A stretch of 35,726 nt of DNA from assembly GCA_964618895.1 (NCBI GenBank), contig CAZUDO010000037.1:1-35726 (forward strand), read 5' to 3'. A program made the translations under genes and the position numbers. Numbering within the stretch: the first letter of the stretch is position 1; each line of letters begins with the position of its first letter. The stretch is from CAZUDO01 sp964618895 (GTDB lineage Bacteria; Desulfobacterota; Binatia; DP-6). Under the pieces are notes generated by a model. That model saw only the letters and a program-made list of their open reading frames with translations, was not told where the DNA came from and did no database searches. Below are positions 1-8,554 of this stretch, one piece after another.

Positions 1-82
1 ACCGAGTGAGGCCGCAACCGAACATGCGAGGGCGCCGACCATAGCGCCCATGCACAACCGAGTCGAGACTCGCCCGCAGCTC

Positions 83-858
83 CTACACGCGGATGTGCTT
101 CCACCGCCCCGACCGGAACCGCCACCACTTCGCCGCCGACCGCGCCACGTAGTCGCCGATGATCGCGACCCATAGCCATGTGACCGCGGCGTCGAGCACG
201 AACGTGACGACGTACGCGAACCCGAGCCGGCACACGTAGATCCCGAGCAGCGCCGTCAGCAGCGGGAGTGTCCCCTGCCCCTCGCAGCGCGCCGCCCAGC
301 GTGAAATCGAGTGCCATGAGCGGCTGCGCAGCCGCCAGGACGTGGATGAACGAGACCGCCGCCTCGATCACCTCCGGATCCTCGACGAAGAGCCGCGCGA
401 TCGGCCGGGTAGCGACGAAGATCACGACGCCCGCCGCCGACATCATGTAGAGCGCCAGCTCGACGGCCGCCCACCCGCTGCGCTCGGCATCTGCCGGACG
501 GCCGGCGCCCAGGCCCTGCCCCACCATCGTTCCCGCGGCAGCGGCGAAGCCGAAGCCGGGCAGGAACGACAGCGCCAGGATGCGCACGCCAATGAAGTAC
601 GCGGCCACCGGCGCCGTGCCGTAGTGGGCGGCGAAGAAGACGTAGACGAGGAAGCCGAGCTGGATGAGCAGGTGCTCGAGCGCAGCTGGATAGCCGCCGT
701 GCAGCACGCGCCGGATGAGGTCCCACCGCACGACGAGCGGTCGCCAGTGCGCGCGTAGCACGAGCTTCCCGCGCGCGAGCAGCCAGAGGCCGAGGGCGGC
801 GCCCGTCGTGAACCCGAGCACCGTCGCCACCGCGGCGCCCTCCACCCCGAGTGCGGGC
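83..858 (-). pseudogene. MATE-family efflux transporter, C-terminal part, 5'-truncated and frameshifted
   Basis: The minus strand reads as the C-terminal half of a MATE multidrug/Na+ antiporter, an inner-membrane exporter. One frame gives LGVEGAAVATVLGFTTG, then ALEHLLIQLGFLVYVFFAAH, then FGFAAAAGTMVGQGLGAG and FTLGGALRGAGD. Near 265-275 the frame shifts by one and continues LPLLTALLGIYVCRLGFAYV to a stop at 83-85. The family normally has GDTRFPLLT here, so a few bases (about 5) seem to be missing. There is no start codon: at about 858 the reading frame meets a transposase fragment on the other strand. About half of a normal 450-residue MATE protein is absent. It is either a decayed gene or a mis-joined contig with an indel. 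The family call rests on the GVEGAA and GALRGAGD motifs and alternating hydrophobic segments. Confidence 0.7.
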
Positions 859-1012
859 AGGCCGCCACTCGGGCAGCACCGCCTGCAGCGGCTGCCCGAC
901 GGGCGGATCGCCGTGGTCCTGCAGCGACCGTGGGCGGACGGGACGACCCATCTGGTGTTCACGCCCGCGGAGCTGCTGGCGCGCCTCGTCCCGTTGGTGC
1001 CGCCAGCCGGGG
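859..1012 (+). mobile_element. IS91-type (Y2) transposase fragment
   Basis: In the plus frame of position 859 the translation runs RPPLGQHRLQRLPDGRIAVV, then LQRPWADGTTHLVFTPAEL, then LARLVPLVPPAGG. This is the characteristic C-terminal stretch of IS91-family rolling-circle transposases, which usually have RPPLAxxRL...L.RPWRDGTTHLxFxPxEFLxRLxxLVPPPR. Only about 50 codons are present. The catalytic HUH/Y2 part is missing, and the frame loses similarity at the G-run near 1008-1020. It directly abuts the truncated MATE gene, so it marks an old insertion or a join. It cannot be active. Confidence 0.6.
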
Positions 1013-1052
1013 GGGTGGGGGGAGCAAGGGCCGGGACGTCCGACTTGGGACG

Positions 1053-1184
1053 TCAACTTCCCAGGGTTGTCCTGCCTACGGGCTCCGGGCGGCGTTGCGG
1101 TCTGGGCTTCGCGTCGGCCTGCTGGCAAGGCAGCAGCACTCGGCACACGTCGATCGGCACCTCGATGTTCTTGAGACGACCTCC
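1053..1184 (-). pseudogene. Possible tail of a class III nucleotide cyclase (scrap)
   Basis: A short minus-strand frame reads GGRLKNIEVPIDVCRVLLP and ends at a stop near 1053. Class III adenylate/guanylate cyclase domains commonly end in a strand of the form LKNIxxPVxVYRV, so this may be the last residues of such a protein. Only about 20 residues match and no catalytic residues are present, so the assignment is weak. The rest of 1013-1292 contains no gene I can recognise. It lies downstream of the selO stop and beside the transposase scrap, consistent with a patch of broken gene pieces. Confidence 0.25.
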
Positions 1185-1292
1185 CACCCTTCCGCTATCG
1201 AGAGTTGTGCCACCGCCGACGCGAAGCGCGGATCGCCTCCTGGTTGGCACAGCGGCCGAGCGCGAGATCGGAGCACCTCGCGTCCCACGGAG

Positions 1293-2786
1293 TCAGGTCC
1301 CGCAGAACGTCTTGTACTCGGCCGTCACCTCGGGCGGGGCGGGCTCCGCGTACCGCTCGATGCCGGGACGCTCGTCGAATGGTCGGGTGATCGCCTCGAG
1401 CAGGCGATCGAACGGCGCGAGATCCGACTGGTCGGAGGCAGCGCTCAGCGCTTCTTCGACGCGATGATTGCGAGGGATGTAGAGCGGATTGACGCGGTTC
1501 ATCGCGGCTCGCCGATCGGCTCCAGCGCGACCGTCCCGTTCCGCCCGCTGGCGCCATCGGTCCAGCCATTGCCCGAACGCCGCCGTGTCCCCGAAGAACG
1601 ATCGTAGCGGTCGCACCTCCCCATCGGCTGCATCGCCGAGTCGCCGCCAGGCCAGCGTGAAATCGACGCGTTGCGCGTCGAGCAACGCCAGCCACGCCGT
1701 GGCGAGCGCGGCGTCTCGCTCATCGGCATCGGACAACCCGAGCTTCGCGCGTGCTCCGTCCATCCAGAACGATTCGTAGGACCCGACGAACCCATTGAGT
1801 ACGTCCGTCACCAGCTCGATCGCACGATCCGTCGACGTCGGGTCGACGAGCGGCAGCAGGGTTTCGGCAAACCGCGCCAGGTTCCACCGCGCGATCGCCG
1901 GCTGGTTGCCGTACGCGTACCGTCCGTGGGTGTCGATGGAGCTGAACACCGCGTGCGGATCGTACGCCTCCATGAAGGCGCAGGGACCATAGTCGATGGT
2001 TTCGCCCGACACCGCCACGTTGTCGGTGTTCATGACTCCGTGGATGAAGCCCACGAGCATCCACCGAGCGATGAGCGCTGCTTGCCGCTCCGCGACCCGC
2101 CGAAGCAAGCGGAGGTAGCGATCGGGCTCCGCGACCAGATCCGGATCGTGGCGGGCGATCACGTAGTCGGCCAACGCGCGCACCCTCTCGTGGTCGCGCC
2201 GTGCCGCGAAGAACTGGAACGTTCCCACCCGCACGTGGCTCGCAGCCACGCGCGTCAACACCGCCCCGGGGAGCGGAACCTCGCGCATCACGAGCTCGCC
2301 GGTCCGCACGGCTGCGAGCGCCCGCGTCGTCGGAATGCCGAGCGCGTGCATTGCTTCACCGATCACGTACTCGCGCAGCACCGGCCCGACCGCAGCCTTC
2401 CCGTCACCGCCGCGAGAAAACGGTGTCCGGCCGGAGCCCTTGAGCACGATGTCGCGACGGCGACCGTCGCGGCCGACGACTTCCCCGAGGAGAAGCGCAC
2501 GCCCGTCACCGAGCTGCGGGTTGAATCCCCCGAACTGGTGGCCGGCGTACGCCTGGGCGATCGGCGCGGCACCGACGGGAACCGAGTTCCCGGAGAACAG
2601 GGCGGCGCGGCGGGCCGGGTCCAGTCCCGAGATGTCGACCCCGAGCTCCTCCGCGAGCGCTTCGTTGAGGCGAAGAACCTCGGGCGCAGGCACGGTCGCG
2701 GGCGTCACGGCGGCGTAAAAGCCGTCCAGCTCGCGCGCATAGGTGTTGTCGAAGCGGAAGAGATCGGCGACGGCGGGTTGGTGCAT
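1293..2786 (-). CDS. selO: Protein adenylyltransferase SelO (YdiU family)
   Basis: SelO is a pseudokinase-fold enzyme that transfers AMP from ATP to protein hydroxyls and is linked to redox stress responses. The 497-residue product (family about 480-500) starts near the conserved FRFDNTYAREL and has YAGHQFGGFNPQLGDGRA, the Lys/Gly-rich VLKGSGRTPFSRGGDG, HGVMNTDN (about residues 249-256, metal and base region) and IDYGPCAFM. It ends in TFCGT, where the penultimate-region Cys occupies the position that is Sec in animal SelO and forms a disulfide with the YGPC cysteine in E. coli. I chose the ATG at 2786. A GTG at 2819 would add 11 residues, and neither has a clear Shine-Dalgarno sequence. It appears monocistronic. 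Confidence 0.93.
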   Translation of the reverse strand: MHQPAVADLFRFDNTYARELDGFYAAVTPATVPAPEVLRLNEALAEELGVDISGLDPARRAALFSGNSVPVGAAPIAQAYAGHQFGGFNPQLGDGRALLLGEVVGRDGRRRDIVLKGSGRTPFSRGGDGKAAVGPVLREYVIGEAMHALGIPTTRALAAVRTGELVMREVPLPGAVLTRVAASHVRVGTFQFFAARRDHERVRALADYVIARHDPDLVAEPDRYLRLLRRVAERQAALIARWMLVGFIHGVMNTDNVAVSGETIDYGPCAFMEAYDPHAVFSSIDTHGRYAYGNQPAIARWNLARFAETLLPLVDPTSTDRAIELVTDVLNGFVGSYESFWMDGARAKLGLSDADERDAALATAWLALLDAQRVDFTLAWRRLGDAADGEVRPLRSFFGDTAAFGQWLDRWRQRAERDGRAGADRRAAMNRVNPLYIPRNHRVEEALSAASDQSDLAPFDRLLEAITRPFDERPGIERYAEPAPPEVTAEYKTFCGT

Positions 2787-3181
2787 GAAGACGGCTCGCG
2801 ACGAGACCGACGATTTCACGAGCCAGGTGGCGCTTCAACTCTCCGCCCGACGTCCAGAGCCGCGACCTCATCCGACGCCAAGAACTCTGTATCCCCTCTC
2901 GCAGAACCAACCGCCGACGACCACGACCACGTCGACCACCACGACCACGAGCCCGCCGACGCCGATCAAGGAGCTGGGCGGGGTTGCGTTGATGACCGAA
3001 GCGCGCCGCGGGATTTCGACTGCGTCCCGCAGATTGGCGGCGGCCCGCGCCCGTACAACTCCCTCGCGTTCGCCCTCGGGATCACCGACCTATGGGCGCA
3101 ACCCGTGGCAGCGGGAGGCCCCCACACGGCAGCGACCGTCGCTGTACAATCCGAAGGCAGGCCGTAGGAACGATGAACTTG
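2787..3181. other. Intergenic region upstream of selO
   Basis: I find no convincing gene here. Around 2915-2960 there is a GACCAC-type low-complexity tract, which reads as Asp-His repeats in one plus frame, as Thr repeats in another and as Val repeats on the minus strand. A TACAAT hexamer at about 3145 resembles a -10 box on the plus strand but has no gene behind it. The selO promoter should lie at the low-coordinate end. Confidence 0.4.
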
Positions 3182-3204
3182 GGCGGTGCAGGCCGCCTGC
3201 CGCC
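3182..3204 (-). terminator. Stem-loop just after the L,D-transpeptidase stop
   Basis: GGCGG-T-GCAGG pairs with CCTGC-CGCC around a 3-base loop (CCG), with one bulged base. It begins 2 bases past the stop codon of the minus-strand gene. There is no long T-run, so it is either a weak intrinsic terminator or a transcript-end stabilising hairpin. Confidence 0.4.
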
Positions 3205-3206
3205 TG

Positions 3207-3785
3207 TCAGTCCTGGATCAGGACGAGGGTTCCCAGAGGGACCAGGCTGGCCAGGTCCTCGACCTCCGGGTTGCCGATGGAGACGCAGCCGAACGTCCAG
3301 TCCACCCCACGTTGGTTCAAGCCGGGTTTGTCGGTGCCATGGATGCCGACCGCTCCGCCGGGGCCGGCGTGTCGCTTGCCCCGGCGGGGGATCTCCCCGG
3401 CTTCGAGCGCGGCCCAGTAGCGCTGCAGGTCCTGGGTGTTCGGGTAGTCGATGAGCAGGAAGTGCCGCCAGCGAGTGTGCCGGCGCTTGTCGACAATCGA
3501 ATACAGGCCGGTCGGGGTGCGGTGGTCGCCTTCGTAGAGCTTGCTGCCCGCGGCGGACATTCCGAACACGGCCGGGTAGCTGCGGATGCGATAGCCCTGG
3601 CGGTACACGTCGAGCGTGCGGCAGGACTTGCGCACCACCACGACGTAGGGCTCGCTCTCGGCCCAGACGAGGTGGTCGTCGTCGTCGACGGCGACCGCCG
3701 GCACGGGCGGGGGCGTCGTCGATCCGCCGAGCCCGCAGCCGGCCAGCATGACGAGCACTCCCCACGTGGCCACCCGCAGCACCAT
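3207..3785 (-). CDS. L,D-transpeptidase (YkuD domain) lipoprotein
   Basis: The product is a periplasmic L,D-transpeptidase-type enzyme, a family that forms 3-3 peptidoglycan cross-links or attaches proteins to peptidoglycan. It has 192 residues. A short hydrophobic signal ends in the lipobox LAGC (Cys17), so it should be lipidated. The YkuD domain spans about residues 45-191, with the catalytic region GIHGTDKP (His149) and a short W-T-F-GCVSI (Cys167) in place of the usual SHGC[IV]R. PTGLYSI and GTLVLI are also typical. The start at 3785 was chosen because it immediately precedes the signal peptide; longer in-frame extensions overlap glmU. It is divergent from glmU, so two cell-wall functions share one short intergenic region. 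Confidence 0.87.
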   Translation of the reverse strand: MVLRVATWGVLVMLAGCGLGGSTTPPPVPAVAVDDDDHLVWAESEPYVVVVRKSCRTLDVYRQGYRIRSYPAVFGMSAAGSKLYEGDHRTPTGLYSIVDKRRHTRWRHFLLIDYPNTQDLQRYWAALEAGEIPRRGKRHAGPGGAVGIHGTDKPGLNQRGVDWTFGCVSIGNPEVEDLASLVPLGTLVLIQD

Positions 3786-3837
3786 TCCCTGCTGATTGTG
3801 GGGAATTCGCCGGCGGGTCGCAAGAAATGGGCGACAT

Positions 3838-5382
3838 GTGATAGGCCGGCCCACCGTGGGTGGTGCTCGTCCGTTGGGGGCAGTGGTGCTGGCGGCGGGG
3901 CTCGGGACGCGTATGCGCTCGGAGCGGGCCAAGGTGCTGCACGAGATCGGCGGTCGGCCGCTGGTCACCTACCCCCTGCACGCGCTCGCCGCGCTCGACC
4001 CCGCCCGGGTCGCGGTCGTGATCGGCCATCAGGCCGACCTGGTGCGGGACGCGGTGGCGCGGGCGGACGGGTGCGGCCTCCGCGACGTGCGCTTCGTGGT
4101 CCAGCCGGTCCAGCAGGGAACGGGGCATGCCGTCCGCTGCGCCGCCGAGGCCTTCGCCGGGTTCGAGGGCGATGTGCTGATCCTCTACGGCGACGCCCCG
4201 CTCGTGCGCGCCGGGACGCTGCGCCAGCTGCTCGACGCCCACCACGCCGCCGACGCCGACCTGTCGCTGCTCACGCTGTCCTTTGCCGACCCGACCGGGT
4301 ATGGCAGAATTCTCCGCGATGCCGCCGGGGCGGTGGTGGGGATCGTCGAGGAGCGGGACGCGGCCGGTGCCGAACGCGCGATCACGGAGGTCAACCCTGG
4401 GTTCTACGCCGTGCGGGCCGGGCTCCTGTTCCCGCTGCTCGACCAGCTCCGCCCGAACAACGACCAGAACGAGCTCTATCTCACGGACCTGGTCGGCCTG
4501 GCGGCGCGCGCCGGCCGGCGCGTGTGCGGTGTACGCGCCGAGCGACCGGAGGAGCTTGCCGGCATCAACACCCGGGCGGAGCTGGCACGCATGGAGGCCA
4601 CGTTGAGGCACGACCTGATCGCGCGCTGGATGGACGCGGGGGTGACGTTCGAAGACCCCGCCACGGCGTACCTCGGTCCGGACATAGTGATCGGGCGCGA
4701 CACCGTGATCGGCCCCAACGTCCAGCTCCGCGGCCGCACGATCATCGGCCAGGGCTGCCGCCTGGACGGAACGGCGTACCTGGTCGACGCGACCGTCGAG
4801 GATGGCGCCCACCTGCTGTTCGGGTGCGTGGTCGAAGACGCCGTCATCGGCCGCGAGGCCCGTGTCGGGCCGTTCGCCCGCCTGCGCCCGGGCACGCGCC
4901 TGGCGGAGCATGTCCACATCGGCAACTTCGTGGAGGCCAAGAAGGCCGTGCTCGGCAAGGGGGCCAAGGCCAACCACCTCACCTACCTGGGCGACTGCGA
5001 GATCGGTCCAGAGACCAACGTCGGTGCGGGCACCATCACCTGCAACTACGACGGCTTCGGGAAGCACCGCACCATCGTCGGGGCGCGCGTACAGATCGGC
5101 AGCGACACCCAGCTGGTGGCCCCGGTGTCGGTGGGTGACGATGCGTACGTGGGGGCCGGGACGACGGTCACGCGCGACGTGCCGGCCGGGGCGCTGGTCG
5201 TCAGTCGGGTCCCGCAGCGCGTCGTCCCGGGCTGGACGGCCCGTTTCCGGGCCCGGAAGAGCGGAGCGTCCAGCAACGGCACAGGGGCGAAGGCGGCCGC
5301 CGCGAAACCCCGTCGTCGCGTGGTGGCCAAGTCGCGTCCCCGCCCGGCCGCGGGGCGGGCGCGCGCGCGTCGGAGGCGCTGA
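3838..5382 (+). CDS. glmU: Bifunctional UDP-GlcNAc pyrophosphorylase / GlcN-1-P acetyltransferase
   Basis: GlmU makes UDP-N-acetylglucosamine in the cytoplasm by acetylating glucosamine-1-phosphate and then uridylylating it; the product feeds peptidoglycan and LPS synthesis. The N-terminal nucleotidyltransferase domain has LAAGLGTRMRSERAKVLH, QQGTGHAV, LYGDAPL and EVNPGFYAV. The C-terminal left-handed beta-helix has hexapeptide repeats, RPGTRL, NFVEAKK, NHLTYLGD and GAGTITCNYDG. The start is uncertain. GTG 3838 is used (514 residues); an ATG at 3796 or a GTG at 3856 is also in frame, but 3796 lies only 10 bases from the divergent ldt start. An unusual tail of about 50 residues rich in Ala, Lys and Arg follows the helix. 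glmS starts 3 bases later. Confidence 0.93.
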   Translation: MIGRPTVGGARPLGAVVLAAGLGTRMRSERAKVLHEIGGRPLVTYPLHALAALDPARVAVVIGHQADLVRDAVARADGCGLRDVRFVVQPVQQGTGHAVRCAAEAFAGFEGDVLILYGDAPLVRAGTLRQLLDAHHAADADLSLLTLSFADPTGYGRILRDAAGAVVGIVEERDAAGAERAITEVNPGFYAVRAGLLFPLLDQLRPNNDQNELYLTDLVGLAARAGRRVCGVRAERPEELAGINTRAELARMEATLRHDLIARWMDAGVTFEDPATAYLGPDIVIGRDTVIGPNVQLRGRTIIGQGCRLDGTAYLVDATVEDGAHLLFGCVVEDAVIGREARVGPFARLRPGTRLAEHVHIGNFVEAKKAVLGKGAKANHLTYLGDCEIGPETNVGAGTITCNYDGFGKHRTIVGARVQIGSDTQLVAPVSVGDDAYVGAGTTVTRDVPAGALVVSRVPQRVVPGWTARFRARKSGASSNGTGAKAAAAKPRRRVVAKSRPRPAAGRARARRRR

Positions 5383-5385
5383 CAT

Positions 5386-7212
5386 ATGTGTGGCATCGTT
5401 GGCTACGTCGGGCCGCGTGAGGCGAGCCCGATTCTCATCGGCGGACTGCGCAAGCTCGAGTACCGGGGCTACGACTCGGCCGGGCTGGCCACCTGTGTGA
5501 ATTCCCACGTCGAGGTGCGACGCGCGGTCGGCAAGCTCGACAACCTGGTGCGCGCGCTGCGCGAGCAGCCGCTGCCCGGCACGCCCGGCATCGGCCACAC
5601 GCGCTGGGCGACGCACGGCCGGCCGTCGGAGCAGAACGCCCACCCGCACCGCGCCGGCAAGGTCGTCCTCATCCACAACGGCATCATCGAGAACTACCTG
5701 ACGCTGCGCGCCGCGCTGGAAAAGCGCGGTCGCAAGATGGCCTCCGAGACCGACACCGAGGTCATCTCGCACCTGATCGACGAAGAGGTGCAGCGCGGTG
5801 CCAATCTCTTCGACGCCACGCGCACGGTGGTGAAGCAGCTCGAAGGGTCGTACGCCATCGTCGTCCTCTCCGAGCGCGAGCCCGACCGCATGGTCGCCGC
5901 CAAGAGCGCCACGCCCATCGTCATCGGGCTCGGCGAGGGCGAGAACTTCGTCGCCTCGGACATCCCGGCGCTCCTCGAGCACACGCGGCGGGTGCTCTTC
6001 CTGGAGGACGGCGAGGTCGCCGAGATCACGCCCGAGCATGTGACCATCACCACCTTCGACGGCGTGGTCGTGCAGCGCGAGCCCAAGGTGGTGGCGTGGG
6101 ATCCCGTCACCGCGCAGAAGGGCGGCTACAAGCACTTCCTCCTGAAGGAGATCCACGAGCAGCCGCAGGCCATCATCGACACCATGCGCGGGCGCATCCT
6201 GCAGGACTCGGGCGACGCTCAGCTCGACCTCGACCTCGGTGCGGGCTGGGCGGAGCGCATCCAGCGCATCGTGCTGGTGGCGTGCGGTACGGCGTGGCAC
6301 GCGTGCCTGGTGGGCAAGTTCTTCCTGGAGCGCCTGGCCGGCATCCCGTGCGAGGTCGACTACGGGAGCGAGTTCCGCACCCGCGACCCGATCCTGGACG
6401 GGCGCTCGCTCCTCATCGTGGTGTCGCAGTCGGGTGAGACGGCGGACACGCTAGCGGCGGTCGAAACGGGCCGGGAGCGCGGCGCGCCGGTGCTGGCGGT
6501 GTGCAACGTGGTCGATTCGTCCATCGCCCGCAAGGCGTCGGCGGTGCTCTACACCCACGCCGGGCCCGAGATCAGCGTCGCCAGCACGAAGGCGTTCACC
6601 ACCCAGCTGACGGCGCTCTATCTCCTGGCGCTGCACCTCGGGCGCACGCGCGGTGTCGTCGACGCCGCGCGTGGCCAGCGCCTGCTCGCGGACCTGGTGG
6701 CCCTGCCGCACGGCGTGCGCGAGGTGCTCGGCAAGGAGCGCGCGATCGAGAAGATCGCCAAGAAGTATGGCAACGCGTCCGACTTCCTGTACCTCGGCCG
6801 GGGTCTCAACTACCCGGTGGCCCTCGAGGGCGCGCTCAAGCTGAAGGAGATCTCCTACATCCATGCCGAGGGGTATCCGGCGGGCGAGATGAAGCACGGC
6901 CCGATCGCGCTCATCAACGAAGAGATGCCGGTCGTCGTCCTCATCCCGCACGATTCGGTCTTCCAGAAGAGCCTCTCCAACCTGAAAGAGGTCGAGTCGC
7001 GCGGCGGCCGCATCATCGTAGTCACCGACTCGGCGTCGGCCGATCTGGAGGACGTGGCGTGGGAGGTGCTCACCGTGCCGGTGACGGGCGAGCTACTCAC
7101 GCCGCTCCTGCTCACCATCCCGCTCCAGCTCCTGGCCTACTACGTCGCGGTCTATCGCGGGACCGACGTCGACCAGCCGCGCAACCTCGCCAAGAGCGTC
7201 ACCGTCGAGTGA
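5386..7212 (+). CDS. glmS: Glutamine--fructose-6-phosphate aminotransferase (isomerizing)
   Basis: GlmS converts fructose-6-phosphate and glutamine to glucosamine-6-phosphate, the first committed step toward UDP-GlcNAc. The 608-residue product is full length. The N-terminal glutaminase begins MCGIVGYVG, with Cys as residue 2 (the nucleophile after Met removal), followed by LEYRGYDSAGLA and HTRWATHG. Two SIS sugar-isomerase domains carry VACGTAWHA, SQSGETADT, STKAFTTQ and EGALKLKEISY, and the protein ends NLAKSVTVE as the family does. ATG 5386 lies 3 bases after the glmU stop, so the two genes are almost certainly co-transcribed. I see no glmS ribozyme in the 3-base gap. Confidence 0.97.
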   Translation: MCGIVGYVGPREASPILIGGLRKLEYRGYDSAGLATCVNSHVEVRRAVGKLDNLVRALREQPLPGTPGIGHTRWATHGRPSEQNAHPHRAGKVVLIHNGIIENYLTLRAALEKRGRKMASETDTEVISHLIDEEVQRGANLFDATRTVVKQLEGSYAIVVLSEREPDRMVAAKSATPIVIGLGEGENFVASDIPALLEHTRRVLFLEDGEVAEITPEHVTITTFDGVVVQREPKVVAWDPVTAQKGGYKHFLLKEIHEQPQAIIDTMRGRILQDSGDAQLDLDLGAGWAERIQRIVLVACGTAWHACLVGKFFLERLAGIPCEVDYGSEFRTRDPILDGRSLLIVVSQSGETADTLAAVETGRERGAPVLAVCNVVDSSIARKASAVLYTHAGPEISVASTKAFTTQLTALYLLALHLGRTRGVVDAARGQRLLADLVALPHGVREVLGKERAIEKIAKKYGNASDFLYLGRGLNYPVALEGALKLKEISYIHAEGYPAGEMKHGPIALINEEMPVVVLIPHDSVFQKSLSNLKEVESRGGRIIVVTDSASADLEDVAWEVLTVPVTGELLTPLLLTIPLQLLAYYVAVYRGTDVDQPRNLAKSVTVE

Positions 7213-7334
7213 CGGCGGCCGACCGCCCGGCGGCACTGGTGGGCCCTCGTGCCGGGCCCCGCGAAGCGGTCCTGACCCCCGGGAATCGGCCGACTGGCGT
7301 CGTCCCGGAGGGGTGACTATCATCCCGTGCCGGG

Positions 7335-8543
7335 ATGCCCTCCGCCCGGCGCCAGAGCCCGTACGTAGTCGACATCGACACGGCGCTCGCCGAACTGCGC
7401 GCCGGGCGCATGGTCATCCTCATGGACGACGAGGATCGCGAGAACGAAGGCGATCTGTGCGTCGCGGCCGAACGGGTCACCGCCGAGCACGTCAACTTCA
7501 TGGCCACCTACGGGCGTGGGCTGATCTGCCTCTCGCTCACCGAGGCCCGCTGCCAGCAACTCGGCCTCGCCATGATGGTGAACGAGAATCGCGCCCCCCT
7601 CGGCACCGCGTTCACGGTCTCGATCGACGCGCGCGACGGCATCGGCCGCGGCATCTCGGCCGTCGACCGCGCCACCACCATCCGTACCGCCATCCGCCGC
7701 GATGCCGGTCCGGCGGACATCGTGGTCCCGGGCCACGTGTTTCCGCTCCGAGCACGCCGGGGCGGGGTGCTGGTGCGTGCCGGCCAGACCGAGGGCGCGG
7801 TCGACCTCGCCCGTCTGGCGGGCTTCGCGCCCGCCGGCGTCATCTGCGAAATCATGAACGAAGACGGCAGCATGGCCCGGCTGGCGGATCTCGAGCGCTT
7901 CGCGGCCAAGCATGGCCTCAAGATCGCCACCATCGCGTCCCTGATCGAGTACCGCAGCCGTCACGAGCGGCTCGTCCACCGTACCGCCGAGGCCCGGCTG
8001 AGCACGCGCCATGGCGGCGACTTCCGCGCCCTGGTCTACACCACCGACGTCGACGACAGCGAGCACCTGGTGCTGGTGAAGGGCGCCATCACGCCGCAGG
8101 AGCCGACGCTCGTGCGGCCGCACCTCGAATATACGCCCGGCGACGTGTTCGGCTATCGCGACCGCGACACCCGGAGCCTGCTGCACCGCGCCATGGAGCG
8201 CATCGCCCAGGAGGGCAAGGGCGTGATCCTCTATCTCCGCCGCGGCGGGCGGGCCGTGGACCTGTTCGCCACCGCCCAGGGCGACAGCGTGCGCGCGCCC
8301 TCCACCGGCCTCGGTCCGTCGTGGTCGTGGCTCAGCAACTTTCGCGATTTCGGCATCGGGGCGCAGATCCTGCGCGACGTAGGTGTCGGGAAGATCCGCT
8401 GGCTCACCAACCGCCCGCTCCGCCTGGTCAGCCTGCCGGGCTACGGCCTCGAGATCGTCGAGACGGTACCGCTGACGCTCGACGAGGGCGGCAAGGATGC
8501 CGGCGCGAGTCCGGCGCCGGCCACGGCGGCACCGCGCCGCTGA
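7335..8543 (+). CDS. RibBX-type protein: DHBP synthase with a degenerate GTP cyclohydrolase II-like domain
   Basis: The N-terminal half (about residues 8-205) is 3,4-dihydroxy-2-butanone-4-phosphate synthase (RibB), which makes the four-carbon unit of riboflavin from ribulose-5-phosphate. It has DDEDRENEGDL (31-41), GLICLSLT, GHVFPLRARRGGVLVRAGQT and EIMNEDGSMAR. The C-terminal half is homologous to RibA (FGIGAQILRDVGV, LPGYGLEIVE), but the zinc site normally reading SECLTGD...LRCDCG is LEYTPGD...YRDRDTR, so all three Cys ligands are gone. RQEGRGIGL is RRGGRAVDL. Cyclohydrolase activity is therefore unlikely. This matches the RibBX arrangement described in proteobacteria, where the RibX half is not a cyclohydrolase. 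A GGAGGGG lies about 20 bases before ATG 7335, too far for a good site, so the start is moderately certain. Confidence 0.88.
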   Translation: MPSARRQSPYVVDIDTALAELRAGRMVILMDDEDRENEGDLCVAAERVTAEHVNFMATYGRGLICLSLTEARCQQLGLAMMVNENRAPLGTAFTVSIDARDGIGRGISAVDRATTIRTAIRRDAGPADIVVPGHVFPLRARRGGVLVRAGQTEGAVDLARLAGFAPAGVICEIMNEDGSMARLADLERFAAKHGLKIATIASLIEYRSRHERLVHRTAEARLSTRHGGDFRALVYTTDVDDSEHLVLVKGAITPQEPTLVRPHLEYTPGDVFGYRDRDTRSLLHRAMERIAQEGKGVILYLRRGGRAVDLFATAQGDSVRAPSTGLGPSWSWLSNFRDFGIGAQILRDVGVGKIRWLTNRPLRLVSLPGYGLEIVETVPLTLDEGGKDAGASPAPATAAPRR

Positions 8544-8554
8544 CCCGTCCCGCG

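Noticed and set aside
59..72. Perfect palindrome CGAGTCGAGACTCG as an operator or terminator
   Set aside because: It is short with a tiny loop and no T-run; too likely by chance in GC-rich DNA.
1293..1295. Selenocysteine in SelO
   Set aside because: The TGA lies after TFCGT, the normal family end; the Sec position of animal SelO is Cys here, and sequence beyond the TGA is not SelO-like.
2915..2960. Asp-His-rich metal-binding peptide
   Set aside because: It lies in a frame without start or conserved context and has the same low complexity in all frames.
5383..5385. glmS ribozyme
   Set aside because: There are only 3 bases between glmU and glmS, far too few.
3082..6300. 1072-codon minus-strand open frame across ldt, glmU and glmS
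   Set aside because: It is a GC-rich shadow frame. The plus-strand genes have complete family motifs and its own sequence has none.
7213..7334. FMN riboswitch ahead of ribBX
   Set aside because: The gap is only 122 bases and lacks the conserved AGGG...GATTCC boxes of the RFN element.
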